Assembly (NCBI GenBank): GCA_963708725.1
Contig: CAVPTL010000008.1
Coordinates: forward strand, 558,001 to 622,000
Origin: CAVPTL01 sp963708725
GTDB lineage: Bacteria > Actinomycetota > Thermoleophilia > Gaiellales > JAICJC01
DNA length: 64,000 bases
Direction: 5' to 3'
Shown: positions 16,003 through 24,482 of the stretch, one piece after another
How the letters are laid out: each line of letters starts with the position of its first letter
How positions within the stretch are numbered: position 1 is the stretch's first letter
The notes under the pieces: model-generated
What the model was told of the DNA's origin: nothing
Seen by the model: only the letters and a program-made list of their open reading frames with translations
Database searches by the model: none
Made by a program: the position numbers and the translations under genes

Positions 16003-17022
16003 ATGGTCGATGACGACGAGCTGATCGAGTTCGCCTCGATCGCAGCACCGACCGGCGACGAGGGTGCCCGCACCGAGTGGCTGGTGGCGCGGCTTGAGGG
16101 GCTTCCCGGTGAGCGGACGGTCGACGCCGCCGGGAATCTTGTGTGGCGGTTCGGGCCGGATCGGCCGCGGCTGCTGGTGATGGCGCACCTCGACACGGTG
16201 TTCAAGGAGGGAGTCGACCTTGAGATCAGGCGCGAGGCGGGCGAGCTGGTCGGCCCCGGCGTCGGTGACAACGCGGCCGCCGTGATGGCGGTGGTGTGGG
16301 CGGTCGAGCAGATGGACGACGTGCCGGCGGGACTCGCGGTCGCGTTCACGGTGGGTGAGGAGGGTCTGGGGAACTTGCGCGGTGCCCGGGCAGCGTGTGC
16401 TGCGCTCGACCCTGAGGCCGTGATCGCGCTCGAGGGCCACGGTTTAGACGACGTCATCGTCGATCACGTCGGCAGCGTGCGCGTGCGCGTCACGGTGTCT
16501 GGCCCCGGAGGTCACTCGTGGTGGGATCGCGGCACGCCCAGCGCGTCGCACGCAATCGTGGAACTCGCGGCCGAGCTGGTTGACCGTGGTGCCAACATCG
16601 GCGTGATCGCGGCGGGTGATTCGGTCAACGCGATCGCCGCTCGCGGTGAGCTGTTGGCGGAGCGCCGATCGCTGGTCGAGGCCGAGCTCGACGAGTACAC
16701 ATCAGCGCTCGAGGCGCTGCGGGTCGATCCGCCGCTACAGCTGACCGTCGAGCCGGTGGGGCGGCGGCCCGCCGGCCGCACCGATCCTGACGGTGGCCTG
16801 GTCACCGCGCTGCGAGGTTTGCGGATGGGGCTTGGTCTGCCGGATCGGCTGGGCTCAGGGTCGACCGACGCCAATGCGGCGATCGCTGCCGGGATTCCGG
16901 CGGTCGCCCTGGGGTGCGCTCGCGGCTCGGGGATGCACTCCCTGGATGAGCGGATCGACCTGCGATCGCTCGAGTTCGGCTGCGTTCAGGTGCTCGAGGT
17001 CATGCGCGCGCTCGGCCGCTGA
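16003..17022 (+). CDS. M20-family metallopeptidase (ArgE/DapE/LysK-like)
   Basis: 339 residues starting immediately after the DUF1028 stop. Metal-binding and catalytic motifs of clan MH are present: MAHLDTVF (His and Asp), GPGVGDNAAAVMAV (bridging Asp), TVGEEGLGN (catalytic and ligand Glu) and a C-terminal SGMHSLDERI His. It contains the lid dimerisation domain (VRVRVTVSGPGGHSWWDRGTPSASHAI). A deacylase or dipeptidase acting on the transported substrate is likely. The C-terminus overlaps the convergent glycosyltransferase by 37 bases. Confidence 0.87.
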   Translation: MVDDDELIEFASIAAPTGDEGARTEWLVARLEGLPGERTVDAAGNLVWRFGPDRPRLLVMAHLDTVFKEGVDLEIRREAGELVGPGVGDNAAAVMAVVWAVEQMDDVPAGLAVAFTVGEEGLGNLRGARAACAALDPEAVIALEGHGLDDVIVDHVGSVRVRVTVSGPGGHSWWDRGTPSASHAIVELAAELVDRGANIGVIAAGDSVNAIAARGELLAERRSLVEAELDEYTSALEALRVDPPLQLTVEPVGRRPAGRTDPDGGLVTALRGLRMGLGLPDRLGSGSTDANAAIAAGIPAVALGCARGSGMHSLDERIDLRSLEFGCVQVLEVMRALGR

Positions 17023-18176
17023 ACGATGACCTCGACCTCCGCGGGGTGCTCGACTGACTCGTCATCCGCGGTGGGGGGAGTGCCGCGATCGGAGAGCGAG
17101 ATCACGAGCACGCATCCGGCGGCGGCGGCGAACGCCACCACCTTCCACAGCGGCGCCTCGGTGTTGGCATTGGCGAACACCCACGGCGTGAGCATCACGA
17201 GCCACACCGGTGACAGCCGCGGGCGACGCAGGCCCAGCGGCAAGAGCAGCAGCATGAAGTAGTTCAGCCACACGATCGGGGAGAGCGCCAACCCCGCCAC
17301 GAGCGTTGCGGCGAACGCCTTGCGGTCGCCGTCGGGGGTGTCGCACAATCGCCAGGCTGCGAGACACAGCGCGCCCGCAGTGGCGATCGCGAGCCATCGC
17401 CCGACGCCGGTGCCGATGCCGGCTCCGGCTGCGAGCGCCGTCAATGAGAAGCCTTTGTGTTGCTCGATCTGTGAGACCGCGCTCAGCAGGTGCGGGTAGC
17501 TGGTGAAGCCGTGAAAGCCGATCACCGCCCACGCGATGGCGGTTGTGGCGGCGGCAATCGCGACCGACAGGACGGCGGCGGCACGGCGGCCGGTAACCCA
17601 CAGCCACACCACCAGCGGGGCGAGGAAAAGCTTGACCACGATCAGGGCCGCCAGCGCGGATGCGGCCACGTATCGGCGGTCGCGGTAGCGCCACGCCAGC
17701 GCAGCGCCGATCAAAAGCAGCGGGGTGAACGTCCCCATGACCACGCTTTGGAGCGTGGCCAGCGAGCAGAAGGCCAACGCATAGCAGCGCCAGTCACGCA
17801 CGCCGACCAGCCGTAGCGCTCCGAATACCGCGGCGATGTTCAGGCCGATGAAGATCGTGGCTGCGACGCTCAGCGGCAGCAGCGCGAATGGGACCATCGC
17901 GACCGCAGCGGGTGCCGGGTACACGAACTGGTTCTGGTTTCGGAGCGCCTCAGCGGTGATCGGCGGATACGGTGTGACCCCGTCCAGCACCTGCCGGCCG
18001 GCATGCCAGAAGATGTGGAAGTCGTAGAAGTTGCGCGGACCGTAGGCGAGGCCGATGGTGATGATGCCCAGGGCGATCGCCGGCACCGCGAGCGCTAAAA
18101 GCCACAGCAGAGCCACGGGGTCGGCGGGTGACCGTCTCCCGGTTCGGGCTCGAGATGTGGGGCTTTGTGACGACAA
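16986..18176 (-). CDS. GT87/DUF2029-type membrane glycosyltransferase
   Basis: 396 residues with about ten hydrophobic segments. The first extracytoplasmic loop holds DFHIFWHAGRQVLDGVTPYPP, the acidic-motif pattern of polyprenyl-phosphate-mannose dependent GT-C enzymes (GT87). A polyprenyl-linked sugar donor and an outer cell-envelope acceptor are inferred. The start is a TTG at 18176 without a clear Shine-Dalgarno, so the N-terminus is uncertain. The gene stands alone on the minus strand. Confidence 0.75.
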   Translation of the reverse strand: MSSQSPTSRARTGRRSPADPVALLWLLALAVPAIALGIITIGLAYGPRNFYDFHIFWHAGRQVLDGVTPYPPITAEALRNQNQFVYPAPAAVAMVPFALLPLSVAATIFIGLNIAAVFGALRLVGVRDWRCYALAFCSLATLQSVVMGTFTPLLLIGAALAWRYRDRRYVAASALAALIVVKLFLAPLVVWLWVTGRRAAAVLSVAIAAATTAIAWAVIGFHGFTSYPHLLSAVSQIEQHKGFSLTALAAGAGIGTGVGRWLAIATAGALCLAAWRLCDTPDGDRKAFAATLVAGLALSPIVWLNYFMLLLLPLGLRRPRLSPVWLVMLTPWVFANANTEAPLWKVVAFAAAAGCVLVISLSDRGTPPTADDESVEHPAEVEVIVQRPSARMTSST

Positions 18177-18269
18177 CTGGGGTAGCGGACGTTTCCCCCG
18201 CTATCGGCAGGCCGGTCTCTCAAGGTGAGAGGATCGGGATCATCGTTATTTTCAGATTAATCCCTCATG

Positions 18270-18279
18270 TACTCGAGTA
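18270..18279. promoter_or_regulatory. 10-bp palindrome TACTCGAGTA upstream of a promoter
   Basis: A perfect dyad seven bases upstream of the -35 hexamer at 18287. A second palindrome, GATTAATC, lies at 18255-18262. The placement suggests an operator or activator site; no regulator is identified. Confidence 0.35.
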
Positions 18280-18286
18280 TGTACGG

Positions 18287-18314
18287 TTGACGCCATAAAA
18301 ACCGCTGCTATAAT
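18287..18314 (+). promoter_or_regulatory. near-consensus promoter TTGACG-16-TATAAT
   Basis: TTGACG (18287-18292) and TATAAT (18309-18314) are 16 bases apart in a locally AT-rich stretch. The ATG at 18321 begins six bases after the -10, so the message should be leaderless. This is the closest match to the vegetative consensus in the window. Confidence 0.75.
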
Positions 18315-18320
18315 CAGAGT

Positions 18321-18509
18321 ATGAGAACAATCTACAACATTCATTCAGTATCGCAGCACTCCCCAGCCCGTGAGACTGAGGAGCAGTACTTCATCCGTCT
18401 GGCCAACGAGAAGCATCGCCAGCGGCGTGCCGAGCGGCGCGCTGAGAGGCGCGGCAACCTGGTTCGAAAGCTCGGCCTGCGGAAGCCCGACCGTCGCCCG
18501 GCCGCATAA
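18321..18509 (+). CDS. small very basic protein, unknown function
   Basis: 62 residues. After MRTIYNIHSVSQHSPARETEEQ comes a helix rich in Arg (HRQRRAERRAERRGNLVRK), giving a strongly positive C-terminal half that could bind nucleic acid. No family was recognised. It has its own near-consensus leaderless promoter and its own terminator (18540-18583), which supports a real, possibly highly expressed monocistronic gene. Confidence 0.6.
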   Translation: MRTIYNIHSVSQHSPARETEEQYFIRLANEKHRQRRAERRAERRGNLVRKLGLRKPDRRPAA

Positions 18510-18539
18510 TCGTGGCTGACAAGGCGGCGTGTAACGTCG

Positions 18540-18583
18540 TCGAGCCCCCCGCCTGACATCTCCATCGTCAGCGGGGGGCTCGA
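18540..18583. terminator. strong bidirectional terminator hairpin
   Basis: Arms TCGAGCCCCCCGC (18540-18552) and GCGGGGGGCTCGA (18571-18583) pair perfectly. TGAC/GTCA extends the stem after one bulged base; the loop is about 9-10 nt. It lies between the small basic protein gene and the convergent glutamine-synthetase-like gene and can serve both. Confidence 0.75.
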
Positions 18584-18597
18584 CCGTTTAAGCGCCT

Positions 18598-19944
18598 CTA
18601 GAGCCGCTCGAAGCCCCGGAACAACTCCCAGTCGGTGACTGCGGCGTCGTACATCGACTGTTCGGTGCGGGCGTAGTGGATGTAGTGCTCGACCACTTCC
18701 TCCCCGAACGCGGTTCGCGCCACCTCGGAGCCCTCCAGCAGGTCGGCGGCCTCATGCAGGGTCTCGGGTAGTCGCGGCTTTCCCGGCGCGTTGTAGGCGC
18801 TGCCGACGAACTCGTCCTCGAGTTCCAGTTCGTTGTCGATGCCGTGCAGGCCTGCGGCGATGATCGCCGCGAACGCCACGTACGGGTTGCAATCGGCGCC
18901 GGGCGAGCGGTTCTCCAAGCGCGCACTCTGCCCGTGTCCGACCACCCGCAGTGCGCAGGTACGGTTGTCAGTGCCCCACACCAGCGTCGTGGGTGCAAAC
19001 GACCCGGCGGCGTAGCGTTTGTAGGAGTTGACGTTGGGCGCGAGGAAGGCCGTCAGCTCGCGGCCGACGGCGATCTGCCCGGCGACGAACTGGCGGCCCA
19101 GCGTGCTCAGTCCGTGGCCGTCGGCGGCGGGGAACAGGCTGCCACTCTCGTCCCACAGGCTGCAGTGGATGTGGCATGAGTTGCCCTCGCGTTCGTTGAA
19201 CTTGGCCATGAACGTGAGCGCGTAGCCCTGCTGCCAGGCGATCTCTTTCGCCCCATTCTTGTAGACGGAGTGGTTGTCGGCCATCGTGAGCGCGTCCGAA
19301 TACCGGAAGTTGACCTCGTGCTGGCCGAAGTTGCACTCGCCCTTCGCGTCCTCCACGGTGATTCCGGCGCCGGCCATGCCAAGCCGGATCGGTCGCAGCA
19401 CGTCTTCCACGGTGGTGGTGCCGAAGATCGAGTAGTCGACGTTGTATGCGTTGGCCGGTTCGAGGTCGTGATACCGCTTGGCCCGGGCCTGGTCATAGCT
19501 GTCGCGGAAGAGGATGAACTCGAGTTCGGAGCCCATGTTGGCGGTCCAGCCGCGCTCGGCCAGCCGCTCGAGCTGGCGCCGCAGGATCTGGCGTGGTGAG
19601 GCGACGACCGGCTGGCCGTCCTGCCACTCGAGGTCGGCGATCACCAGCGCGGTCTTCTCGAGCCACGGCACTCGTCGCAGGGTTGCGAAGTCCGGCTTGA
19701 ACACGAAGTCGCCGTAGCCGCTGTCCCACGAGCCCATTCGGTATCCCTGCACCGTGTTCATGTCGACGTCGACGGTCAGCAGGTAGTAGCAGCCCTCCGC
19801 GCCGTGGCGAGCGACCTCGTCCACGAAGAACGAGCCGTGCACGCGTTTGCCCATCAGCCGGCCCTGCATGTCGGTCAAGACCAGCAGTACCGTGTCGATG
19901 GCCCCCGACCGGACGTCTGTTTCCAGTTCCTTCAGCGTGAGCAT
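18598..19944 (-). CDS. puuA: glutamine synthetase-family gamma-glutamylpolyamine synthetase
   Basis: 448 residues from ATG 19944 (GAGGGAG Shine-Dalgarno). Glutamine-synthetase fold: N-terminal beta-grasp (DTVLLVLTDMQGRLMGKRV), then catalytic motifs MGSELEFILF, CNFGQHEVNF, GNSCHIHCSLW, and the ATP/glutamate region with RTCALRVVG and RLENRSPGADCNPYVA. It is shorter than housekeeping GlnA and lacks an obvious adenylylation-site tail. Divergent neighbours encode a PuuD-like hydrolase and an aldehyde dehydrogenase, so gamma-glutamylation of putrescine or another amine is the likely reaction. Confidence 0.82.
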   Translation of the reverse strand: MLTLKELETDVRSGAIDTVLLVLTDMQGRLMGKRVHGSFFVDEVARHGAEGCYYLLTVDVDMNTVQGYRMGSWDSGYGDFVFKPDFATLRRVPWLEKTALVIADLEWQDGQPVVASPRQILRRQLERLAERGWTANMGSELEFILFRDSYDQARAKRYHDLEPANAYNVDYSIFGTTTVEDVLRPIRLGMAGAGITVEDAKGECNFGQHEVNFRYSDALTMADNHSVYKNGAKEIAWQQGYALTFMAKFNEREGNSCHIHCSLWDESGSLFPAADGHGLSTLGRQFVAGQIAVGRELTAFLAPNVNSYKRYAAGSFAPTTLVWGTDNRTCALRVVGHGQSARLENRSPGADCNPYVAFAAIIAAGLHGIDNELELEDEFVGSAYNAPGKPRLPETLHEAADLLEGSEVARTAFGEEVVEHYIHYARTEQSMYDAAVTDWELFRGFERL

Positions 19945-19981
19945 CCGGCACTCCCTCGATCGTGGATGTGTCGGTGATTCA

Positions 19982-19987
19982 TATACT
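19982..19987 (+). promoter_or_regulatory. -10 hexamer (TATACT) in the divergent puu promoter region
   Basis: TATACT ends 9 bases before the ATG at 19997. The 52-base gap between the divergent puuA- and puuD-like starts must contain both promoters; on the other strand TATGAA lies in the same spot. Overlapping divergent promoters would allow co-regulation. Confidence 0.4.
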
Positions 19988-19996
19988 GCTGGCGGT

Positions 19997-20725
19997 ATGG
20001 ACCGCAACCGACCGCTGATCGGGGTCACCGCCTACGAGGTGCCGGCGTCGTTTGGTCATTGGACCGACGTGCAGACGGTGATGGTGCCGAGCACCTACAC
20101 CCGGTCGGTACTGCGCGCGGGCGGGCTACCGGTGGCAATCCCACCGATGGAGGGCGTCGAGCAGGTGCTGGACGTGCTCGACGGGATCGTGTTCACGGGC
20201 GGCTCGGACATCGATCCAGAGGTCTACGGGCAGGCGGCCCATCCCGAGACCGCCGGCCTCTACCGACATCGCGACGACTCGGAGCTCGCGCTGATGCGAG
20301 CCGCACTCGAGCGAGCGCTGCCCATGCTCGCGATCTGTCGCGGGATGCAGCTGCTGAACGTCGTTCGCGGCGGCGATCTGCATCAACACCTGGGCGATGT
20401 CCTCCCGGACGCTGCGATTCACCGCGGCACGCCGGGGCGGTTCGCCGAGCACACCGTCCGCGTCGAGCAGGGCACGACGCTCGCGTCGCTGATCGGGTCA
20501 GAAACGTCGACCCACTCGTTTCATCATCAGGCGCCAAATCGGATCGGCGCGGGGCTGCGCGTCTCGGCCGTTGCCGATGATGGCTCTGTCGAGGCGATCG
20601 AGGATCCCAACATGCGCTTCACGGTCGGGGTGCTGTGGCATCCCGAGGAGAGTCCCGAGGGCGGGGCACCGCTTTTCCGGGAGTTGGTTTCGCGCGCACA
20701 AGATCGAAGGAGGGCGACGGCATGA
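19997..20725 (+). CDS. puuD: gamma-glutamyl-GABA hydrolase (PuuD-like class I amidotransferase)
   Basis: 242 residues. Peptidase C26/class I glutamine-amidotransferase fold: nucleophile Cys in MLAICRGMQLLN, catalytic His in VLWHPEE near the C-terminus, and the substrate segment FTGGSDIDPEVYG. It should release glutamate from gamma-glutamyl-GABA. ATG 19997 is chosen although the frame is open upstream, because upstream lies antisense to puuA. Its stop overlaps the aldehyde dehydrogenase start (ATGA). Confidence 0.85.
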   Translation: MDRNRPLIGVTAYEVPASFGHWTDVQTVMVPSTYTRSVLRAGGLPVAIPPMEGVEQVLDVLDGIVFTGGSDIDPEVYGQAAHPETAGLYRHRDDSELALMRAALERALPMLAICRGMQLLNVVRGGDLHQHLGDVLPDAAIHRGTPGRFAEHTVRVEQGTTLASLIGSETSTHSFHHQAPNRIGAGLRVSAVADDGSVEAIEDPNMRFTVGVLWHPEESPEGGAPLFRELVSRAQDRRRATA

Positions 20726-22167
20726 GCACCATGGCAGTCGAGCAACTCGTGGTCGGAGGCGAGCGCGTGCCCGCCGCGGAAGGGCGGACGTTCGAGGTCA
20801 CCGACCCGTCGGTGGGAGTGGCGCTTGCCACCGTCGCCGAGGCCGGAGCCGAGGACGTCAACCGAGCGGTCGAAGCCGCTGCCCGGGCGTACGAGACGTG
20901 GGGTGCGCTCTCACCGGTCACCCGCGGTCGTCACATGCACCGGTTTGCCAACGTCCTGGAGGAGCACGCCGAGGAACTCGCCCAGCTCGAGTCGCGCAAT
21001 GTGGGGATGCCAATCTCGGACGCTCGCGGCCAGCTCGGCATGATCGTCGACGTGGTTCGCTACTACGCGGGCGCGGTCGACAAGTTCTTCGGGAACACGG
21101 TGCCGGTAGAACGCAACGGTGTCGCCATGACGTTTCGCGAGCCGATCGGTGTGGTCGGCCTGATCACTCCCTGGAACTTTCCGCTGAACATCGCCAACTG
21201 GAAGGCCGCGCCCGCGATGGCTGCGGGCAACACCGTGGTCTTGAAGCCCGCGTCGCTGACCCCGCTGACGGCGCTTCGCTATGGCGAGCTGGCGCTTGAG
21301 GCCGGCATCCCCGACGGTGTGCTGAACGTGATTCCCGGGCCAGGATCGAAGGTCGGTAACACACTCGTGGAGCATCCACTGGTCGGAAAGATCGGCTTCA
21401 CCGGTTCGACCGAGGTTGGCGCCGAGATCGCCCGCCGGGCGGCCGGCACCATCAAGCGCGTCACCCTGGAGTTGGGCGGCAAGTCGGCCTGCGTCGTCTT
21501 CGCCGATGCCGATCTCGAGAAGGTCGGCGCGCTGGCGCCATTCGCCGTGTTCGAGAACTGTGGCCAGGATTGCTGCGCCCGTTCCCGGCTGCTGGTCGAG
21601 GAGTCGGTCAAGGACGAGGTGGTCGAGCGCTACGCGGCCACCACCGCCGCGATCCGGGTGGGAATGCCTTCCGACCCCGAGACCCAGGTCGGGCCGATGA
21701 TCTCGGCCGGCCAGCGTGACACCGTCGAGGGCTACATCGCTCGTGGCGTCGATGAGGGCGCCCGGATCGTGACCGGTGGGGAGCGGCCGGGAGGCGCGCT
21801 CGGGGCCGGCTACTTCCTACGACCGGCGGTGCTCGACGGCGCCACAAACGACATGGCCGTCGCGCGCGAGGAGATCTTCGGCCCGGTCGTTTCGGTGATC
21901 GGGTTCCGGGACGAGGCCGAGGCGATCCGCCTGGCCAACGACACCAGCTACGGGCTGTCGGGCTCGTTGTGGACGCGCGACGGCGCTCGCCAGCTGCGCG
22001 TCGCCCGAGCGCTGCGCACGGGTGTGCTCGGCGTGAACACCAACTCGAGCGTGTTCGTGCAGATGCCCTTCGGTGGCTACAAGCAGTCGGGTGTGGGCAA
22101 GGAGCTGGGGATGCACGCGCTCGAACACAACACCGAACTCAAGAGCGTGTTCATCTCGACCGAGTAG
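20722..22167 (+). CDS. NAD(P)-dependent aldehyde dehydrogenase (PuuC/betaine-aldehyde type)
   Basis: 481 residues, full-length ALDH. Coenzyme motif PWNFPLNIANWKAAPAMAAGN, FTGSTEVG, catalytic Glu in ELGGKSA, catalytic Cys in FENCGQDCCARSR (an unusual Asp-Cys-Cys form of the usual GQCC region), and C-terminal QMPFGGYKQSGVGKELG. Preceded by GAAGGAGGG and coupled to puuD. Oxidation of gamma-glutamyl-aminobutyraldehyde or a related aldehyde is inferred from the context; the amine oxidase step is not in this cluster. Confidence 0.9.
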   Translation: MSTMAVEQLVVGGERVPAAEGRTFEVTDPSVGVALATVAEAGAEDVNRAVEAAARAYETWGALSPVTRGRHMHRFANVLEEHAEELAQLESRNVGMPISDARGQLGMIVDVVRYYAGAVDKFFGNTVPVERNGVAMTFREPIGVVGLITPWNFPLNIANWKAAPAMAAGNTVVLKPASLTPLTALRYGELALEAGIPDGVLNVIPGPGSKVGNTLVEHPLVGKIGFTGSTEVGAEIARRAAGTIKRVTLELGGKSACVVFADADLEKVGALAPFAVFENCGQDCCARSRLLVEESVKDEVVERYAATTAAIRVGMPSDPETQVGPMISAGQRDTVEGYIARGVDEGARIVTGGERPGGALGAGYFLRPAVLDGATNDMAVAREEIFGPVVSVIGFRDEAEAIRLANDTSYGLSGSLWTRDGARQLRVARALRTGVLGVNTNSSVFVQMPFGGYKQSGVGKELGMHALEHNTELKSVFISTE

Positions 22168-22214
22168 TTGCCGCCGGCGCATCGAGGCTCTCGGTCATCC
22201 CTCCGGGTGGACGC

Positions 22215-23948
22215 TCAGTCGCCCTCTCCAGCGAGCGCGAGCTCGACGCCCTCCACCGACTCCACGTTGGTGATGTGCTCGGGCATGCCCTCGTCGTTCA
22301 CGTACTTGCCGCCGCGCAGCCACGACGCTGCCGCTGCGATCAGGCACGCGACGATGGCAAAGTCGAAGGCGGCATGCAGGCCGTCGGAGAACGGCTTGGA
22401 GATCAGGCTTGGGAAAAAGGTGCGGCCGGTCAGATAGGTGGCCTGGCCGTGGGACAGGTTATGGATCACGTGCGGCCCCAGCAGCTCCTTGATCGGGTTG
22501 TAGCCAAGGAACGACGCGAACAGCACGCCCACGGGTGGCAGGTGCGAGATCCGAAGCGCGTCGGCTGCCGGCACTCCCTGCTTCACGAGGCCCGCGTACA
22601 TCTCGCCCGGAAGCGTCCCGCTCAGGCCGACCACCATCAGGGTGAAGAAGATGCCGATCGAGAGCACCATTGCGGAGTTCTGGAAGGTCGCGGCCATACC
22701 GGAGCCGACGCCTCGGCGGTTGGCCGGCAGGCTGTTCATGATCCCGGTCTGGTTGGGCGCGGAGAACAGGCCCATCGCCAGCCCGATCAGCAGCAGGAAG
22801 GTCGCAAACCACTCGTAGCGGAAGTTGACCGGCAGCAGCTCGAGCGCAAGGAACGATGCCGCCGCCATCAGCATCCCCCCGGTTGCAAACGGGCGTGCGC
22901 CAAACCGGTCGGACAGATATCCCGAGGTCGGGCCGGCAACCAGGAACCCGACGGTCAGCGGCAGCATGTAGATACCGGCCCAAAGCGGGGTCTGCTCGAA
23001 GCTATAGCCGTGCAGCGGCAGCCAGATTCCCTGGAGCCAGATGATCAGCATGAACATCAGCCCACCTCGCCCGAGGGATGCCAGGAAGCTCGCAATGCTG
23101 CCCGCCGTGAACGCGCGGATCCGAAACAGCCCGAGCCGGAACATCGGGTTCTCGACCCGCAGCTCGATCCACACGAATGCGCCGAGCAGGATCAGGCCGG
23201 TGATCAGCTCGGCCAGCACCTGGGGGTTCGTCCAGCCCATCACGTGCCCGCCGTAGGGCTGGATCGCGAGGGTGATCGAGACCAGCACGAGGATCAGGCC
23301 CGCGCCGAAGGTGAGATTCCCCCACCAGTCGATCTTGGCCGGGTGGCGTTGACCCCTCTCCTCGAGCTTCCAGTACGACCAGATCGTGCCCAGCACCCCT
23401 GCCGGAACCGACACCAGAAATACGAGCCGCCATGAGATCGGCCCGAGGATGCCGCCCAGTACAAGCCCGATGAATGCGCCGGCGATCGCGGCCACGGCGT
23501 TGATCCCGAGTGCGAGGCCGCGCTCATCGTGCGGGAACGCGTCGGTGAGGATGGCTGAGGAGTTCCCGATCAGAAGCGCCCCGCCGACACCCTGGCCGAC
23601 CCGCATCGCGATCATCCACTTGGCGGCTGCGGTTCCCTCGAGCCAGGTCAGCGAGAGCAGGATCGAGCACAGCGTGAAGATCGCAAACCCGATGTTGAAC
23701 ATCTTCACCCGGCCGTAGATGTCACCGATCCGGCCGAAGCTGACGACCAGTACGGCGGTCGACACCATGAAGCCCATCATCATCCACAGCAGATAGATGG
23801 TGTTGCCCGGCTCCAGCGGGTTGAGGTTGATACCGCGGAAGATGTCGGGCAGGGCGATCAGGACGATCGACGAGTTGATGGTCGCCATCAGCATGCCGAT
23901 GGTGGTGTTGCTCAGGGCGATCCACTTGTAGCGATCGTTGTGACTCAC
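22215..23948 (-). CDS. MFS drug exporter, DHA2 (EmrB/QacA) family
   Basis: 577 residues with about fourteen hydrophobic helices, the DHA2 layout. The first helix carries TIGMLMATINSSIVLIALPDI (motif D1 region), and motif A-like GRIGDIYGRVKMFNIG follows. It probably exports hydrophobic cations or other toxic compounds by proton antiport. Its start overlaps the end of the MerR regulator gene (ATGA), so the pair forms one regulated unit. Confidence 0.9.
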   Translation of the reverse strand: MSHNDRYKWIALSNTTIGMLMATINSSIVLIALPDIFRGINLNPLEPGNTIYLLWMMMGFMVSTAVLVVSFGRIGDIYGRVKMFNIGFAIFTLCSILLSLTWLEGTAAAKWMIAMRVGQGVGGALLIGNSSAILTDAFPHDERGLALGINAVAAIAGAFIGLVLGGILGPISWRLVFLVSVPAGVLGTIWSYWKLEERGQRHPAKIDWWGNLTFGAGLILVLVSITLAIQPYGGHVMGWTNPQVLAELITGLILLGAFVWIELRVENPMFRLGLFRIRAFTAGSIASFLASLGRGGLMFMLIIWLQGIWLPLHGYSFEQTPLWAGIYMLPLTVGFLVAGPTSGYLSDRFGARPFATGGMLMAAASFLALELLPVNFRYEWFATFLLLIGLAMGLFSAPNQTGIMNSLPANRRGVGSGMAATFQNSAMVLSIGIFFTLMVVGLSGTLPGEMYAGLVKQGVPAADALRISHLPPVGVLFASFLGYNPIKELLGPHVIHNLSHGQATYLTGRTFFPSLISKPFSDGLHAAFDFAIVACLIAAAASWLRGGKYVNDEGMPEHITNVESVEGVELALAGEGD

Positions 23949-24397
23949 CCAGCCGCCTTGCTGGCACCGTTCAAGATCGAGCGCACGCGGCGGCGCGACG
24001 ACACGAGCTCATCCTCGAGCTGTTCGAGTGCGGCTCGCCGGCTGCGCACGAGTTCGAGCTGGGTTTCGATGTGCTGAAGCGACTCGCCGGCGATCTCGAG
24101 CTGCTCATCCGCGTCGGGCTCGTCGCGAAACCAGCGCTCCCGCAGGCCCGCTCGGGCCTTGGCGGCGCTCGACCACGCCAGCAGCTCCTGGAGGGACAGT
24201 CCGAGCAGGTCGCGAACGCCGATCAACTCGCGCAGCTCGGCTTCGTCGGCCGAGTCGTACAGCCGGTGCGTACCCCGCTCGCGGCCGCGCTCGGGAAGCA
24301 GCCCCAGCTGCTCGTAGTAGCGGACTGTCCTGGGGGTGGCGCCAACCCTTCGGGCGAGTTCGCCGATCCGAAACGTCTCGGTGGTTGTGGTGTCCAT
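23945..24397 (-). CDS. MerR-family transcriptional regulator
   Basis: 150 residues from ATG 24397 (an in-frame ATG also exists at 24409). N-terminal winged HTH: FRIGELARRVGATPRTVRYYEQLGLLPE, followed by GTHRLYDSADEAELREL and a long coiled-coil dimerisation helix (about 85-140). The C-terminus is short, without a drug-binding GyrI-like domain or a clear Cys metal site. It likely controls the co-transcribed exporter through the dyad just upstream. Confidence 0.88.
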   Translation of the reverse strand: MDTTTTETFRIGELARRVGATPRTVRYYEQLGLLPERGRERGTHRLYDSADEAELRELIGVRDLLGLSLQELLAWSSAAKARAGLRERWFRDEPDADEQLEIAGESLQHIETQLELVRSRRAALEQLEDELVSSRRRVRSILNGASKAAG

Positions 24398-24410
24398 ACT
24401 CAAGTCCATA

Positions 24411-24432
24411 AACCTTACGTCTACGGAAGGTT
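24411..24432. promoter_or_regulatory. probable MerR operator, AACCTT-N10-AAGGTT
   Basis: A 22-bp dyad with perfect 6-bp arms lies immediately upstream of the merR start and 50 bp before the divergent hydrolase gene. MerR-type regulators bind such dyads within an over-long promoter spacer. Autoregulation of the merR-MFS operon is inferred; the hydrolase may also respond. Confidence 0.55.
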
Positions 24433-24482
24433 ATCACACGCTAACCGGGTGTACGGCGGGTGGTTTCTGTCATGATACTGAC

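Noticed and set aside
21969..23435. 488-residue plus-strand open frame opposite the MFS exporter
   Set aside because: Antisense to a clear 14-helix transporter; no motif and strongly biased composition.
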